Assembly (NCBI RefSeq): GCF_047249845.1
Contig: NZ_JBKTWO010000007.1
Location: 1-64,000 of the forward strand
DNA: 64,000 nucleotides
From: Thomasclavelia sp047249845
GTDB taxonomy: Bacteria > Bacillota_I > Bacilli_A > Erysipelotrichales > Coprobacillaceae
Direction: 5' to 3'
The first letter of the stretch is position 1. Every line of letters begins with the position of its first letter. Positions 44,922 through 53,181 of this stretch are shown here, in pieces. The notes beneath the pieces are model-generated. The model had not been told where the DNA came from. It searched no databases and was given only the letters and a program-made list of their open reading frames with translations. Position numbers and translations under genes: made by a program.

Positions 44922-46254
44922 GAATAAGGATTTATCAGTAGATGAAGCTTGGGAAAAGTTATTAGAAAAATATGACATTGTAAAGAAAATAGAAGAAGAT
45001 GGGATATTTCATATTGAGGCTTCACAAATAAAAGAATTTAAAGAGCCGAGATTAATGTCAAAATGGGATAGTTCAGAACAATTGCCTTCTGCTTTGAAAC
45101 GCAATAAAATCAATATCTTGCCTAACAGTAGACGTTCTTATGTATTAGGAGATTTTCTTTTGTACCAAGATATTCCTGAACTAGAAGAACATGTAACAAA
45201 AATGACTGCAGTGGAATTACCAGAATATGAAAGTATAGATATTAACAATATTACATCTGAAGCTAATGCGATTAATGTATTAATATTATCAAAAATATTA
45301 GATGACTTTTTGGGTACTGATGAGAATGTTGGTACATTTAATGGACGTATGGGTACAGGTACATTTAATTTCAATGTTAATACTGTGAGAGGATCGAAAC
45401 AACATATTCTAGTCAATAACGCTCAATGTGAAATAGATGGTGGATTTGAAAATTCAGAGTCAATAGTAATTATGGAAGCCAAAAATGTAGTTCATCCTGA
45501 TTTTCACGTTAGACAACTTTATTATCCATATAGATTATGGAAAACTAAAGTTAACAAACCGATTAGACTTGTTTTCTCAATATATTCAAATAAAATTTAT
45601 CGTTTATTTGAATATGAATTTACTGATATAAACGATTATTCATCAATTAAATTGATTAAGAATAAAAACTATTCTCTTCAAGATACAGAAATTACATTAG
45701 AAGAACTAATTGAAGTTAGAAATGCTACACCAATAAAGTTTGATGATAATCAAGAAGATAAGAGTTTACCTCCATTTGTTCAAGCGGATTCATTTGATAG
45801 AATAATTTCTTTATTAGAGAATATGAATGATAATCCAATGAATGATGAAGAAATAGCAGAGTTAATGCATTTTGGTTCTAATTTAAGTAACGGAAAACCA
45901 GTTTTCAGACAATCTCAATATTATTACAATGCAGGAAAGTATTTAGGATTATTTGAAAAGATTCGTACTGAAGAAAATGAAGTGAAATCAGTTTTAACAT
46001 CTTTAGGTAAAAAAATTTATAAAATGCAATATAAAGAAAGGCAATTAAAGTTAGTTTCTTTAATTTTAGAACATCAGGTATTTGCTGATTTCTTTGATGA
46101 GATTATTGCGAATTTTGGTGAATTACCTGAAAACAAGGATATTCAAGAAAGAATGAGAGAATTAAATGTTTGCAACGAAGGACAGATTGCTAGAAGGTCA
46201 CAATCTGTAAGATGTTGGTTGAAGTGGATTTTCAATTTAATTAGATTATCATAA
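44914..46254 (+). CDS. Restriction endonuclease, PD-(D/E)XK type
   Basis: A 446-residue protein directly coupled to the adenine methylase. A PD-(D/E)XK-like active site is visible: Asp175 (EIDGGFE) and Glu188-Ala-Lys190 (IVIMEAKN). The block HPDFHVRQLYYPYRLW after it and the C-terminal winged-helix-like region (about 290-446) resemble uncharacterised type II restriction enzymes. It is much larger than DpnII or MboI. The operon supports a restriction role; cleavage site is inferred to match the methylase. Confidence 0.78.
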   Translation: MSKNKDLSVDEAWEKLLEKYDIVKKIEEDGIFHIEASQIKEFKEPRLMSKWDSSEQLPSALKRNKINILPNSRRSYVLGDFLLYQDIPELEEHVTKMTAVELPEYESIDINNITSEANAINVLILSKILDDFLGTDENVGTFNGRMGTGTFNFNVNTVRGSKQHILVNNAQCEIDGGFENSESIVIMEAKNVVHPDFHVRQLYYPYRLWKTKVNKPIRLVFSIYSNKIYRLFEYEFTDINDYSSIKLIKNKNYSLQDTEITLEELIEVRNATPIKFDDNQEDKSLPPFVQADSFDRIISLLENMNDNPMNDEEIAELMHFGSNLSNGKPVFRQSQYYYNAGKYLGLFEKIRTEENEVKSVLTSLGKKIYKMQYKERQLKLVSLILEHQVFADFFDEIIANFGELPENKDIQERMRELNVCNEGQIARRSQSVRCWLKWIFNLIRLS

Positions 46255-46268
46255 AAGGAGGTAATTTA

Positions 46269-47303
46269 GTGAGCTTTTTGAATAATTTTCAATCTGAATT
46301 AATTTCTCAAACATCAATAGTTCATTATATTGAATTTCAATTTGAACAAGAATTAAACAAAGTAAGAAGATATCTTAATGTTGAAATTAAAGATGAGCTT
46401 TATAATAATAATTCAAATTATATGAAGTTGATTCTTTCAACTTGTGATGAGTTATTAAGTCGAAATTCTAAATCTTATGTTGCAGAGAAAGAGTTACCTG
46501 CTATCGCTAGAAATGTTGATGTTAGAGAACCTATAGGTGAAGTGATTGAATATTGCATTGAAACCTTGGAAGACGGAGGAGAATTAGGAGTTGCTGAGTT
46601 AAAACAAGAATTAGATAAAATAAACAAAGAAAATGATGAAGATTATTGTTACTATGATTTTACAGAACAGCAGATAGAAGAAATGATTGATTCTGCATAC
46701 ATTATTAAAGATTATAGAAAAAATTATGAATTGAAAGAGCGAGATGAAATGATCAATTCATTTAAAACTAGTATTAAACTTGTAGATAATTCATCATTAT
46801 CAAATATATTTAGACAATCTTTTATAAATATTTTTTCGATTTTTGATGCTTATGTATTTGAATATATAGAAGAATTCTTTTGTGCTTATCCAAAAGAATT
46901 AAGCCTATTTTTAGAGGTGAAAAATAACGAAAAAATTAAATTTACTTTAGACGAAGTAGTAGATTTTGAAGATATAGAAAATCTAAAAAACGAGATGATA
47001 CATAAGCAACTTGCAGGTAGATACTTGAGCGAATTAATAAATAAATTAAAAAAATATAGACCTTCTCTATTTACAGGTGTTGAATATCCAGTGTTAATGG
47101 AAATGATCGAACGTAGAAATATTCATTTACATAATAAGGGAATTGTGGATGAAAAATATTGTAGTTTTTTTAATATATATCATTTTTGTGATGGAGAATA
47201 CGCATTTATTGATGATAAATATTTATTCAATATAGTTTTTAATACATTATCTCAATTTACCAAAAACATGGAAAAAGAGTTGAATATTGATAATGTAAAA
47301 TGA
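46269..47303 (+). CDS. HEPN-domain protein in the restriction operon
   Basis: A 344-residue protein. The C-terminal half (about 170-335) is helical and ends with ERRNIHLHNKG, in which Arg283-Asn-x-x-x-His288 is the Rx4-6H catalytic motif of HEPN ribonucleases. The N-terminal half is charged and helical with no family I recognise. It starts at GTG 46269 behind AAAGGAGG, 14 bases after the nuclease gene, so it is translated with it. A second-line abortive RNase or a regulator of the restriction system is possible; function is inferred. Confidence 0.65.
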   Translation: MSFLNNFQSELISQTSIVHYIEFQFEQELNKVRRYLNVEIKDELYNNNSNYMKLILSTCDELLSRNSKSYVAEKELPAIARNVDVREPIGEVIEYCIETLEDGGELGVAELKQELDKINKENDEDYCYYDFTEQQIEEMIDSAYIIKDYRKNYELKERDEMINSFKTSIKLVDNSSLSNIFRQSFINIFSIFDAYVFEYIEEFFCAYPKELSLFLEVKNNEKIKFTLDEVVDFEDIENLKNEMIHKQLAGRYLSELINKLKKYRPSLFTGVEYPVLMEMIERRNIHLHNKGIVDEKYCSFFNIYHFCDGEYAFIDDKYLFNIVFNTLSQFTKNMEKELNIDNVK

Positions 47304-47353
47304 TGATTTAAAAAATTATTTTCTATTAAGAGAGTAATTTTTTTATTAATTTA

Positions 47354-47406
47354 TTGACAATATAACGAAATATCGTTATTGTGATAATGCGATATCCGGA
47401 ATATCG
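47354..47406 (+). promoter_or_regulatory. Promoter with nested palindromic operators before the AIPR gene
   Basis: TTGACA (47354-47359), 17-base spacer, TATTGT (47377-47382). The palindrome ATAACGA-AATA-TCGTTAT (47362-47379) fills the spacer and enters the -10. A second palindrome, CGATAT-5-ATATCG, lies at 47390-47406 over the start point. Both share ATATCG half-sites. The small XRE protein encoded downstream is the natural candidate repressor. Confidence 0.65.
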
Positions 47407-47462
47407 AATTATATATAAGTCTGTTAATATTATGGTGTTAACTAGACAGAAAAGAGGTAAAT

Positions 47463-48626
47463 ATGTTAGAAAAAACAATGGTGGTAAAAGATAGTTCGTT
47501 TAGAAAGTTGGACGATCCATTTGAAAATGGAAAATCAAGAAAATACGTGTTTTATGTAAAGGTTGATGATGTAGCTGAAGGAATTCCAATGACAACAAAT
47601 CCAAGAGATCAGAAATTGACATCAAATGTAGCAAAAGCGATTACTGACTCTTTGACAAGCAACGATGGATATTTTCATTTGAAAAATAGAGGTATTGTTG
47701 TATCTGCACAAAAAGTGAATTATAATAATAAAACCGGAAAGGTTACTATTTATTTTGAGAATACACAATATCATGGGAATATAGATGGAGGACATACTTA
47801 TAAAATTGTATGTGATCACAAAGGTGAAAATCTAGACCAATATGTTCAATTCGAGATAATGACAGGGGTAGAAGATATAATTGAAAATCTTGCTGAAGCA
47901 AGAAATACGTCTGTTCAAGTAGATGAAAAATCAATGGCAGAATTAGCTCAAAAATTTGATCCTATAAAAGAAGCTTTAGAAGGCATGCCTTTTTATAGAA
48001 GAATTGCATTTAGACAAAATCAAAGTTCAGTTGATGAGGAAACAGGACGAAATGAAAAAATGATTGATGCACGAGAGGTAGTCGCTATTATAAATATGTT
48101 TAATGTTGATAAATTTACTGGTAGCAATCATCCGATTCAAGCCTATTCGTCAAAAGCAAAAATGTTAAGTATCTATTTATCTGATGTAGAATCATATAGA
48201 AAATATGTAAATATCATTCCAGATATTTTTGATTTATACGATGGAATTGAACAAGAGTTTGCAAAGGCATATAATGAAGCTGGAGGAAAATATGGTAGAA
48301 AGAAATATTCTGGATTCAAAGATGGAAATGTAATTGCAAAAAGTAAATTTGGATTACATGAGTTACAATACAAGATTCCAGATGGAATAATGTATCCAGT
48401 AGTTGCTGCATTTAGATCGTTAGTTAAATTTAACGAAAGTACAGGAAAATATGAGTGGAATTCAGGGGTAAATCCTCTAAAAATCTGGGACAAATGTAAA
48501 ACAGAATTAGCTAGCAAGGTGATGAGTTTTGCTTCTTCAATTGGAGATAATCCAAATGCAGTAGGAAAAGATCAAAATGTGTGGGATTTAGCATATATGA
48601 CAGTGCTTTTAAATAAAAGCAATTAA
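47463..48626 (+). CDS. AIPR-family abortive phage infection protein
   Basis: A 387-residue protein of the AIPR (abortive infection phage resistance) family. The conserved core FHLKNRGIVVSA near residue 75 and NIDGGHTYKI at 106-115 match the family block (NNRG...DGGQT). AIPR proteins are linked to phage defence, but their mechanism is largely unknown. AAGAGGT lies upstream. It has its own tightly repressible promoter and is followed by an XRE regulator, like a toxin/regulator unit. Confidence 0.8.
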   Translation: MLEKTMVVKDSSFRKLDDPFENGKSRKYVFYVKVDDVAEGIPMTTNPRDQKLTSNVAKAITDSLTSNDGYFHLKNRGIVVSAQKVNYNNKTGKVTIYFENTQYHGNIDGGHTYKIVCDHKGENLDQYVQFEIMTGVEDIIENLAEARNTSVQVDEKSMAELAQKFDPIKEALEGMPFYRRIAFRQNQSSVDEETGRNEKMIDAREVVAIINMFNVDKFTGSNHPIQAYSSKAKMLSIYLSDVESYRKYVNIIPDIFDLYDGIEQEFAKAYNEAGGKYGRKKYSGFKDGNVIAKSKFGLHELQYKIPDGIMYPVVAAFRSLVKFNESTGKYEWNSGVNPLKIWDKCKTELASKVMSFASSIGDNPNAVGKDQNVWDLAYMTVLLNKSN

Positions 48627-48675
48627 TTTTGTATCAATAAGTAAAGAGAATAATTAATTGAATGGAGGGATATTC

Positions 48676-48885
48676 TTGACATATGAAATTAAATTAAAGG
48701 TAAAGGATTTGATTGATGAAAAAGGAATGACACAAAAGACTTTGGCACAACTATCAGGCATTCGAGAATCAACAATTAGTGATATAGTACGAGGTACAAG
48801 AACAGTTATAAATTTTGAACATTTGTCAAAAATAGCGGAAGCCTTGAAAGTAAATGATATTAGAGAACTTATTGATTTTAAATAG
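48676..48885 (+). CDS. Small XRE-family regulator (C-protein-like)
   Basis: A 69-residue Cro/C1 helix-turn-helix protein (DEKGMTQKTLAQLSGIRESTISDIVRG). The best start is TTG 48676, eight bases after GGAGGG; no in-frame ATG fits. It is the size of restriction controller (C) proteins and lies 49 bases after the AIPR gene. It probably binds the palindromes at 47362-47406. Confidence 0.8.
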   Translation: MTYEIKLKVKDLIDEKGMTQKTLAQLSGIRESTISDIVRGTRTVINFEHLSKIAEALKVNDIRELIDFK

Positions 48886-48931
48886 TAAGTATTGAAAATG
48901 AACAAATATGAATAGTAAAATATATTGGAAT

Positions 48932-48951
48932 AACTGTCAAAAAGCTGTCAA
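48932..48951 (+). repeat. Right terminal repeat of the mobilizable element
   Basis: AACTGTCAAAAAGCTGTCAA, one base different from the repeat at 37728-37748 and in the same orientation. It lies about 105 bases inside the right att core. Confidence 0.6.
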
Positions 48952-49056
48952 TTTTCTTTTAAATGGTATACAATAAGGATACACAAATGAAAATATTAAG
49001 TATTTAAGGGATATTATTGAACTGCTTATTTTCCTAGATAACGATACTTTTTCAAT

Positions 49057-49075
49057 CTCATATGAATAATAAGTA
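49057..49075 (+). other. Candidate right attachment core
   Basis: CTCATATGAATAATAAGTA, 17 of 19 identical to the lysS-end sequence at 37603-37621. No lysS homology continues upstream, as expected if crossover occurred within these bases. Confidence 0.55.
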
Positions 49076-49081
49076 GAACCT

Positions 49082-49154
49082 CATACAACCTATGTACAAT
49101 ACGCATACAACCGAAAAAGTACGATTTAATCAATGCTTTTAGCCGTATACAACC
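49082..49154 (+). repeat. Helically phased ATACAACC repeats
   Basis: ATACAACC at 49083-49090, 49105-49112 and 49147-49154, spaced 22 and 42 bases. The spacing is close to two and four helical turns, resembling protein-binding iterons. They lie just outside the right att core. No gene occupies 48952-49399. Confidence 0.4.
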
Positions 49155-49334
49155 AGTATAGAGTCGCATATAAAAATCATTGATTTTGCCGTGAAAATGA
49201 ATTTTTTTCGTGAATTTCCGTAAAAATTACGTGAAAAGTAAGCAGATTTCTTTGATGATATCTGCTTTTTATTGTGAAACAAAAACCACGTGCTATGCGC
49301 GTGGTAACAATAAAGCTTTAGCGTCTGGGTAAAA

Positions 49335-49394
49335 AACCTCCTCGTGATATAATAATTGTAGCCTGGCAGCTGCAAATAAAATAACGAGGAGGTT
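49335..49394 (+). promoter_or_regulatory. Ribosome-binding-site-sequestering stem of the IS200 leader
   Basis: AACCTCCTCGT (49335-49345) is exactly complementary to ACGAGGAGGTT (49384-49394), which contains the Shine-Dalgarno sequence of tnpA. The stem would block translation, as is known for IS200. Confidence 0.75.
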
Positions 49395-49399
49395 AGTCT

Positions 49400-49891
49400 A
49401 TGAAAGACACAAAAAGTTTATCACATACATCATATAGATGTAAATATCATATTGTAATAGTACCAAAATTTAGAAGGATGGTAATATACAATAAATTAAG
49501 ACATGATATAAGATTAATTATAAAGACCTTAATTGAAAGAAAACCGGGAGTAGAGCTGATAGAAGGAGAGTTATGTCCTGATCATATTCACCTTCTATTA
49601 GAAATACCACCAAAGTATTCTGTGGCGGAGTTCATGGGATACCTGAAAAGCAAGTCAACGCTTATGATATTTGATCGTCATGCAAGTATGAAATATAAAT
49701 ATGGAAATCGAAAATTTTGGGCAAGAGGCTATTTTGTAGATACAGTAGGAAAGAACGAGAAGACAGTGAGAGAATATATTCAAAATCAGTTAGCGGAAGA
49801 TAAGTTGAGTGATCAAATGAGTATGGAAGAATTTATTGACCCGTTCACAGGAGAACCAGTGGAAGGGTACAAGAAAAAGAAAAAAAAGTAA
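49400..49891 (+). CDS. tnpA: IS200/IS605-family transposase
   Basis: A 163-residue HUH single-strand transposase. The HUH motif is His62-Ile-His64 (PDHIHLLLEI) and the nucleophile is Tyr126 (VREYIQNQ). Length and FWARGYFVDTVG block are typical. The gene is intact, so the IS may be active. An A-rich C-terminus (KKKKKK) ends it. Confidence 0.95.
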   Translation: MKDTKSLSHTSYRCKYHIVIVPKFRRMVIYNKLRHDIRLIIKTLIERKPGVELIEGELCPDHIHLLLEIPPKYSVAEFMGYLKSKSTLMIFDRHASMKYKYGNRKFWARGYFVDTVGKNEKTVREYIQNQLAEDKLSDQMSMEEFIDPFTGEPVEGYKKKKKK

Positions 49892-50201
49892 AAGACCCTT
49901 TGAGGGTCAGTGAGTAAATGACGTTGCGGTTGTCAAGGCGTTCAGTGGTCGAATGACTAGCGCAACAGCATGCCCTTACAGGGTGAGTGCATACCACGTC
50001 TTTTAGGCGTGGTTATGATTTTGATAAATAATTTGAAGAATAGATTTAATTGTTGGTATAAATTTTCTATGATAAAATAACGATAGAAAGAATTTTATAA
50101 ACCAGCTAATAAAGATCAAGTATTTTTTTGAAATAATCAATCAGTTTTCTAAGGCATAACGAAAAGACCATAAAAATATGAGTATTATATGTTTTAATGT
50201 T

Positions 50202-51009
50202 TTATGTATCGCCTTGTTTTGATTCACTTAATATTTTTGATACGCGTGAATGATATATCCTTAGAAATTTATTATAGGCAGCTATCATGGATACTCTATA
50301 CGGCTTTCCTTCTGCACGTTTCTTTAAAAAAATTGGCATACAGTGTCATCAGTCAAAAAACTTTGGTGCTTGTTTATAGAATCCAATAATTCATATCCTA
50401 TTTTTCTTAATGTTGAAGAACTACGTTTTGATATATGACGTTTAGTGCCTGTGAATTGACCAGTTTGATAGGGTGGCGCATCTATATCAGCATATGCTAC
50501 CATCGAGGATCTTTGATTTCTGCAATAAGTCTTGGAGCTAGAGTTTCTCCCACACCACCCATCGAAAGAACCATGCTGTATTCAGGCATGGTCTTGGCTA
50601 AATCTCTCATTTGGTTTAAAATGATAAAGAGAGAAGAATCAATTTCTCTTAAAACTATTACTGCCTCTTGGACAAGCATTTTTGTTGATGTTAAGTGAGA
50701 TGGTAATGTGGGGATACTTGTTTGAGATATGAAATAGAGCTAGCGGGCTTCATTTTCATTTTGACGGTATCCTTTTTTCTTTAACCAGTTAAGATACTTC
50801 TTAATGAATACTTTCTCGGAACTCTTTGTAGTATTATCACAACGCCAATAGTCAAAAATGAAGTCACATAGCTTATCTTTGCCATTATAGCAATTCAAAT
50901 CATCGATTGAGTGCTTGTATTTTTTAGGAGAAAGAAGGATTTCACTATAAGACTTTATAGCACAAATGGTACACTTTTCTTTAGCTACATCAACACCAAT
51001 ACTAATCAT
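50202..51009 (-). pseudogene. Decayed IS110-family transposase
   Basis: Minus-strand remnants in order. MISIGVDVAKEKCTICAIKSY from 51009 is the N-terminal RuvC-like DEDD start, but it soon becomes unlike the family and stops at 50740. Then VLREIDSSLFIILNQMRDLA with LSMGGVGETLAPRLIAEI (transposase_20 domain) at about 50680-50500. Then APPYQTGQFTGTKRHISKRS at about 50480-50400, and after another frameshift KKRAEGKPYRVSMIAAYNKF ending at 50202. At least three breaks and an internal deletion make it non-functional. Confidence 0.85.
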
Positions 51010-51018
51010 AAAAAACAC

Positions 51019-51270
51019 CTCCTTAAGTGTAGATTATAGTGGATCCCACTTACTACAACTCATTTTCGTTGGTGACACGTAAGCTTCTATGTAATATAAA
51101 AGTCACAACCTGCTTAATCGAATAGAGATAATAAGGGACTGGGTGACTGTTTATAGACGGAAGTATATGAAATATTCCAATTAGAATTGCGTCAAACCAC
51201 TATATCCCTTATTATATAAGTAAGTGTAGATGAATATAACTAACATCTACATCTATATAGTACGAAATTA
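51019..51270. other. Non-coding flank of the IS110 remnant, possible guide-RNA region
   Basis: No gene. It lies upstream of the transposase on its own strand, the place where IS110 elements encode their bridge RNA. An inverted repeat (ATAATAAGGGA near 51130 and TCCCTTATTAT near 51213) spans about 80 bases. Only the position and this repeat support the idea. Confidence 0.3.
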
Positions 51271-51290
51271 TAATTTGAGGAGGAGGTATA

Positions 51291-51830
51291 ATGAGCAAGA
51301 GAGTGATTCATATATATGGAGCATCTGGTTCTGGAACCTCAACTATTGGCAAATATATATCTGTTAAATGGAATTACTATTTTATGGATACTGATGATTA
51401 CTTTTGGCAAGAAACCAATCCACCTTATACGAAAAAAAGAGATGTTTCAGAAAGATTATCTATGATGAGAAAAGATATAAATGAACATGAAAAAATTGTT
51501 ATAGCAGGTTCCCTTGTTGATTGGGGAGATGAGTTAATTCCCTTATTTTCATTAGCTATTCGAGTAGAAACTGATACGAACATAAGAATTGAAAGATTAG
51601 TGAGGCGAGAACAAGTACATTTTGGAAACAGAATTGATATAGGCGGAGATATGTATGAAAATCATCAAAAATTTTTAAACTGGGCGACGGCATATGATAA
51701 TGGCGGTATAGATATGAGAAGTAAAGCAAAGCATGATGAATGGCAAAAAAAATTAGGTTGTAAGTGTATTTTATTAGATGGAAGTTTGCCATTAGAGGAA
51801 AACTTCCAAATTATTCAAAGTTATATATAA
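51291..51830 (+). CDS. P-loop kinase-like protein (adenylate kinase/AAA type)
   Basis: A 179-residue small NTPase. Walker A is YGASGSGTSTIGK (9-21). DTDDYFW after strand 2 and the RIERLVRREQVHFG lid-like arginine segment resemble FLAR/adenylate-kinase-like proteins that phosphorylate small substrates. Substrate unknown. GGAGGAGGT precedes the ATG. It lies next to a VOC gene in the accessory zone. Confidence 0.75.
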   Translation: MSKRVIHIYGASGSGTSTIGKYISVKWNYYFMDTDDYFWQETNPPYTKKRDVSERLSMMRKDINEHEKIVIAGSLVDWGDELIPLFSLAIRVETDTNIRIERLVRREQVHFGNRIDIGGDMYENHQKFLNWATAYDNGGIDMRSKAKHDEWQKKLGCKCILLDGSLPLEENFQIIQSYI

Positions 51831-51858
51831 ATCGGAATTTGTCGAGAAGGTATTGATA

Positions 51859-52269
51859 ATGAACGGAAAAGATGTACGTGTCGGTGTGAGCCTGCTGGTC
51901 AATGACATGGAAAATATGGTTCAATTTTATAGAGATATACTAGGTTTTCAAACTCAATGGAGTGGTGGACCTTTTGCGGATTTTGAAACCGCAAGTGGAG
52001 AACTGTCCTTATTTATGTATAGCAGGAAAGAATTTGTAAAGACAATAAGAGAAGACTATATATTTCCAAAGGGTATCAATCAGACATTTGAAATCGCCCT
52101 TTGGCTATCCAATTTTGCTGAGGTAGATTTGGAATATGAGCGTCTGTCAAAGTTGGGTGTGCAGTTTCCTATAGGAGAACCTATCACTTATACTTTCGGT
52201 ATCCGCAATTTTTACGTAGCTGATCCAGAGGGGAATTTGCTTGAAATTGGAAGTACAAGTGAAACATAG
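51859..52269 (+). CDS. VOC-superfamily (glyoxalase/bleomycin-resistance fold) protein
   Basis: A 136-residue protein with two beta-alpha-beta-beta-beta modules: VGVSLLVNDMENMVQFYRDI at the start, and FYVADPEGNLLEIG at the end, whose Glu is a typical metal ligand. GAGAAGG is eight bases before the ATG at 51859. Members bind or modify small toxic molecules; the substrate is unknown. Start choice excludes an in-frame TTG at 51853. Confidence 0.82.
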   Translation: MNGKDVRVGVSLLVNDMENMVQFYRDILGFQTQWSGGPFADFETASGELSLFMYSRKEFVKTIREDYIFPKGINQTFEIALWLSNFAEVDLEYERLSKLGVQFPIGEPITYTFGIRNFYVADPEGNLLEIGSTSET

Positions 52270-52333
52270 GCTAGAAACTCTACAAATTCCAGTTTATCTG
52301 AAAAGAAAATTATAATTTATGGGGGTGATAAGA

Positions 52334-52507
52334 ATGTATAAAACGGAATTAGTAGAAGATATTTCAGTAGGAAATGTGACGAATAAAATAGATGAGAAAA
52401 TAGCCGAAATGGAAAAGAGAGGTTATCGACTGATTACTATGTCTTTTTTAGGAACGCAAAGAGCAGTCTTAGTTTTTAAAAAAGGATTAAAAGGAAGTAT
52501 GCTATAA
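52334..52507 (+). CDS. Small DUF4177-like protein
   Basis: A 57-residue protein (MYKTELVEDISVGNVTNKID, then EMEKRGYRLITMSFLGTQRAVLVFKK) with the amphipathic pattern of DUF4177-type single-domain proteins. GGGGGTG precedes the ATG at 52334. Function unknown. Confidence 0.65.
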   Translation: MYKTELVEDISVGNVTNKIDEKIAEMEKRGYRLITMSFLGTQRAVLVFKKGLKGSML

Positions 52508-52618
52508 AATAAGTGATTGAAGATATCTAAGTTTTAAAGCACAATATGAGGGTTATTGATCCTAAAGTAACTATGATATTCGAGAATATTATGTATAAAA
52601 TAAAGTAAAGAAAGAGAA

Positions 52619-53035
52619 ATGGAGGCATTATTTAATAGAAGGAATTATCCTTCATTACAAGAAATTTTTGATAGTTTATATTACTATTATCAAGAAGGTA
52701 ATCGATTATTAGAATTTGCCAATAGTAAAGACAAAGGAATTGCTTACAAAGAAGCAAAGCTGCTTAGAAATCAAATACATGAAGAGTATCATGAATTAAA
52801 TCTTATGGCTAATTTTAAATTCTATAGTAAAAAGAAGTTATTATCAAAGCTATATCATGAATATAAAAAGGCAATATCTGATATGAATAAATTTGCAGGT
52901 AACTTAAGCTATAAGAATCTAAATAGTTATTTATATGATGTTTATGATTATGTTGCTATAGGATTGTTTAGTTGTAAAAGTAGATTTGAGAGTAACAACG
53001 TCACTACAAATGATTTTTTATGTATTAGATATTAA
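52619..53035 (+). CDS. Helical protein of unknown function, possibly truncated
   Basis: A 138-residue all-helical, tyrosine-rich protein; I do not recognise it. GAAAGAGAA precedes the ATG weakly. The same frame continues after its TAA (53033-53035) for 33 more codons (RKIAHKGETFEACKDIIVKE), so the stop may be a mutation and the gene once longer, to about 53132. Confidence 0.5.
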   Translation: MEALFNRRNYPSLQEIFDSLYYYYQEGNRLLEFANSKDKGIAYKEAKLLRNQIHEEYHELNLMANFKFYSKKKLLSKLYHEYKKAISDMNKFAGNLSYKNLNSYLYDVYDYVAIGLFSCKSRFESNNVTTNDFLCIRY

Positions 53036-53181
53036 AGAAAAATTGCTCATAAAGGAGAAACGTTTGAAGCATGTAAAGATATCATTGTCAAAGAATCTGA
53101 AAAAAGCGGAGTATATGGGCTAACTACTATCAAGTGATATTTGAAAAAGAAGTTGATTATATTAGGAAAAGAGAGACTTTC

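Larger units (their letters stand above)
37603..49075. mobile_element. Integrative mobilizable element in the lysS 3' end with defence cargo
   Basis: Between the two att-like sites lie an XRE repressor, RepA-like ATPase, oriT candidate, MobV relaxase, excisionase, tyrosine integrase and TnpV, then restriction-modification, HEPN and AIPR defence genes and a small XRE regulator. There are no type IV secretion genes, so transfer would need a helper. Near-identical 20-bp repeats lie about 105 bases inside each end (37728-37748 and 48932-48951). TnpV is otherwise best known from Tn4451-type elements, which use serine recombinases. Confidence 0.75.
49283..50016 (+). mobile_element. IS200-type insertion sequence
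   Basis: The left-end hairpin ACCACG-TGCTATG-CGTGGT (about 49287-49305) and right-end hairpin ACCACG-TCTTTTAGG-CGTGGT (about 49993-50013) bracket a single TnpA. There is no tnpB. IS200 elements move as single strands and recognise such subterminal hairpins. Exact tips cannot be fixed by eye. Confidence 0.85.

Noticed and set aside
45138..45416. 92-codon minus-strand frame within the restriction nuclease
   Set aside because: Shadow of a conserved coding sequence.
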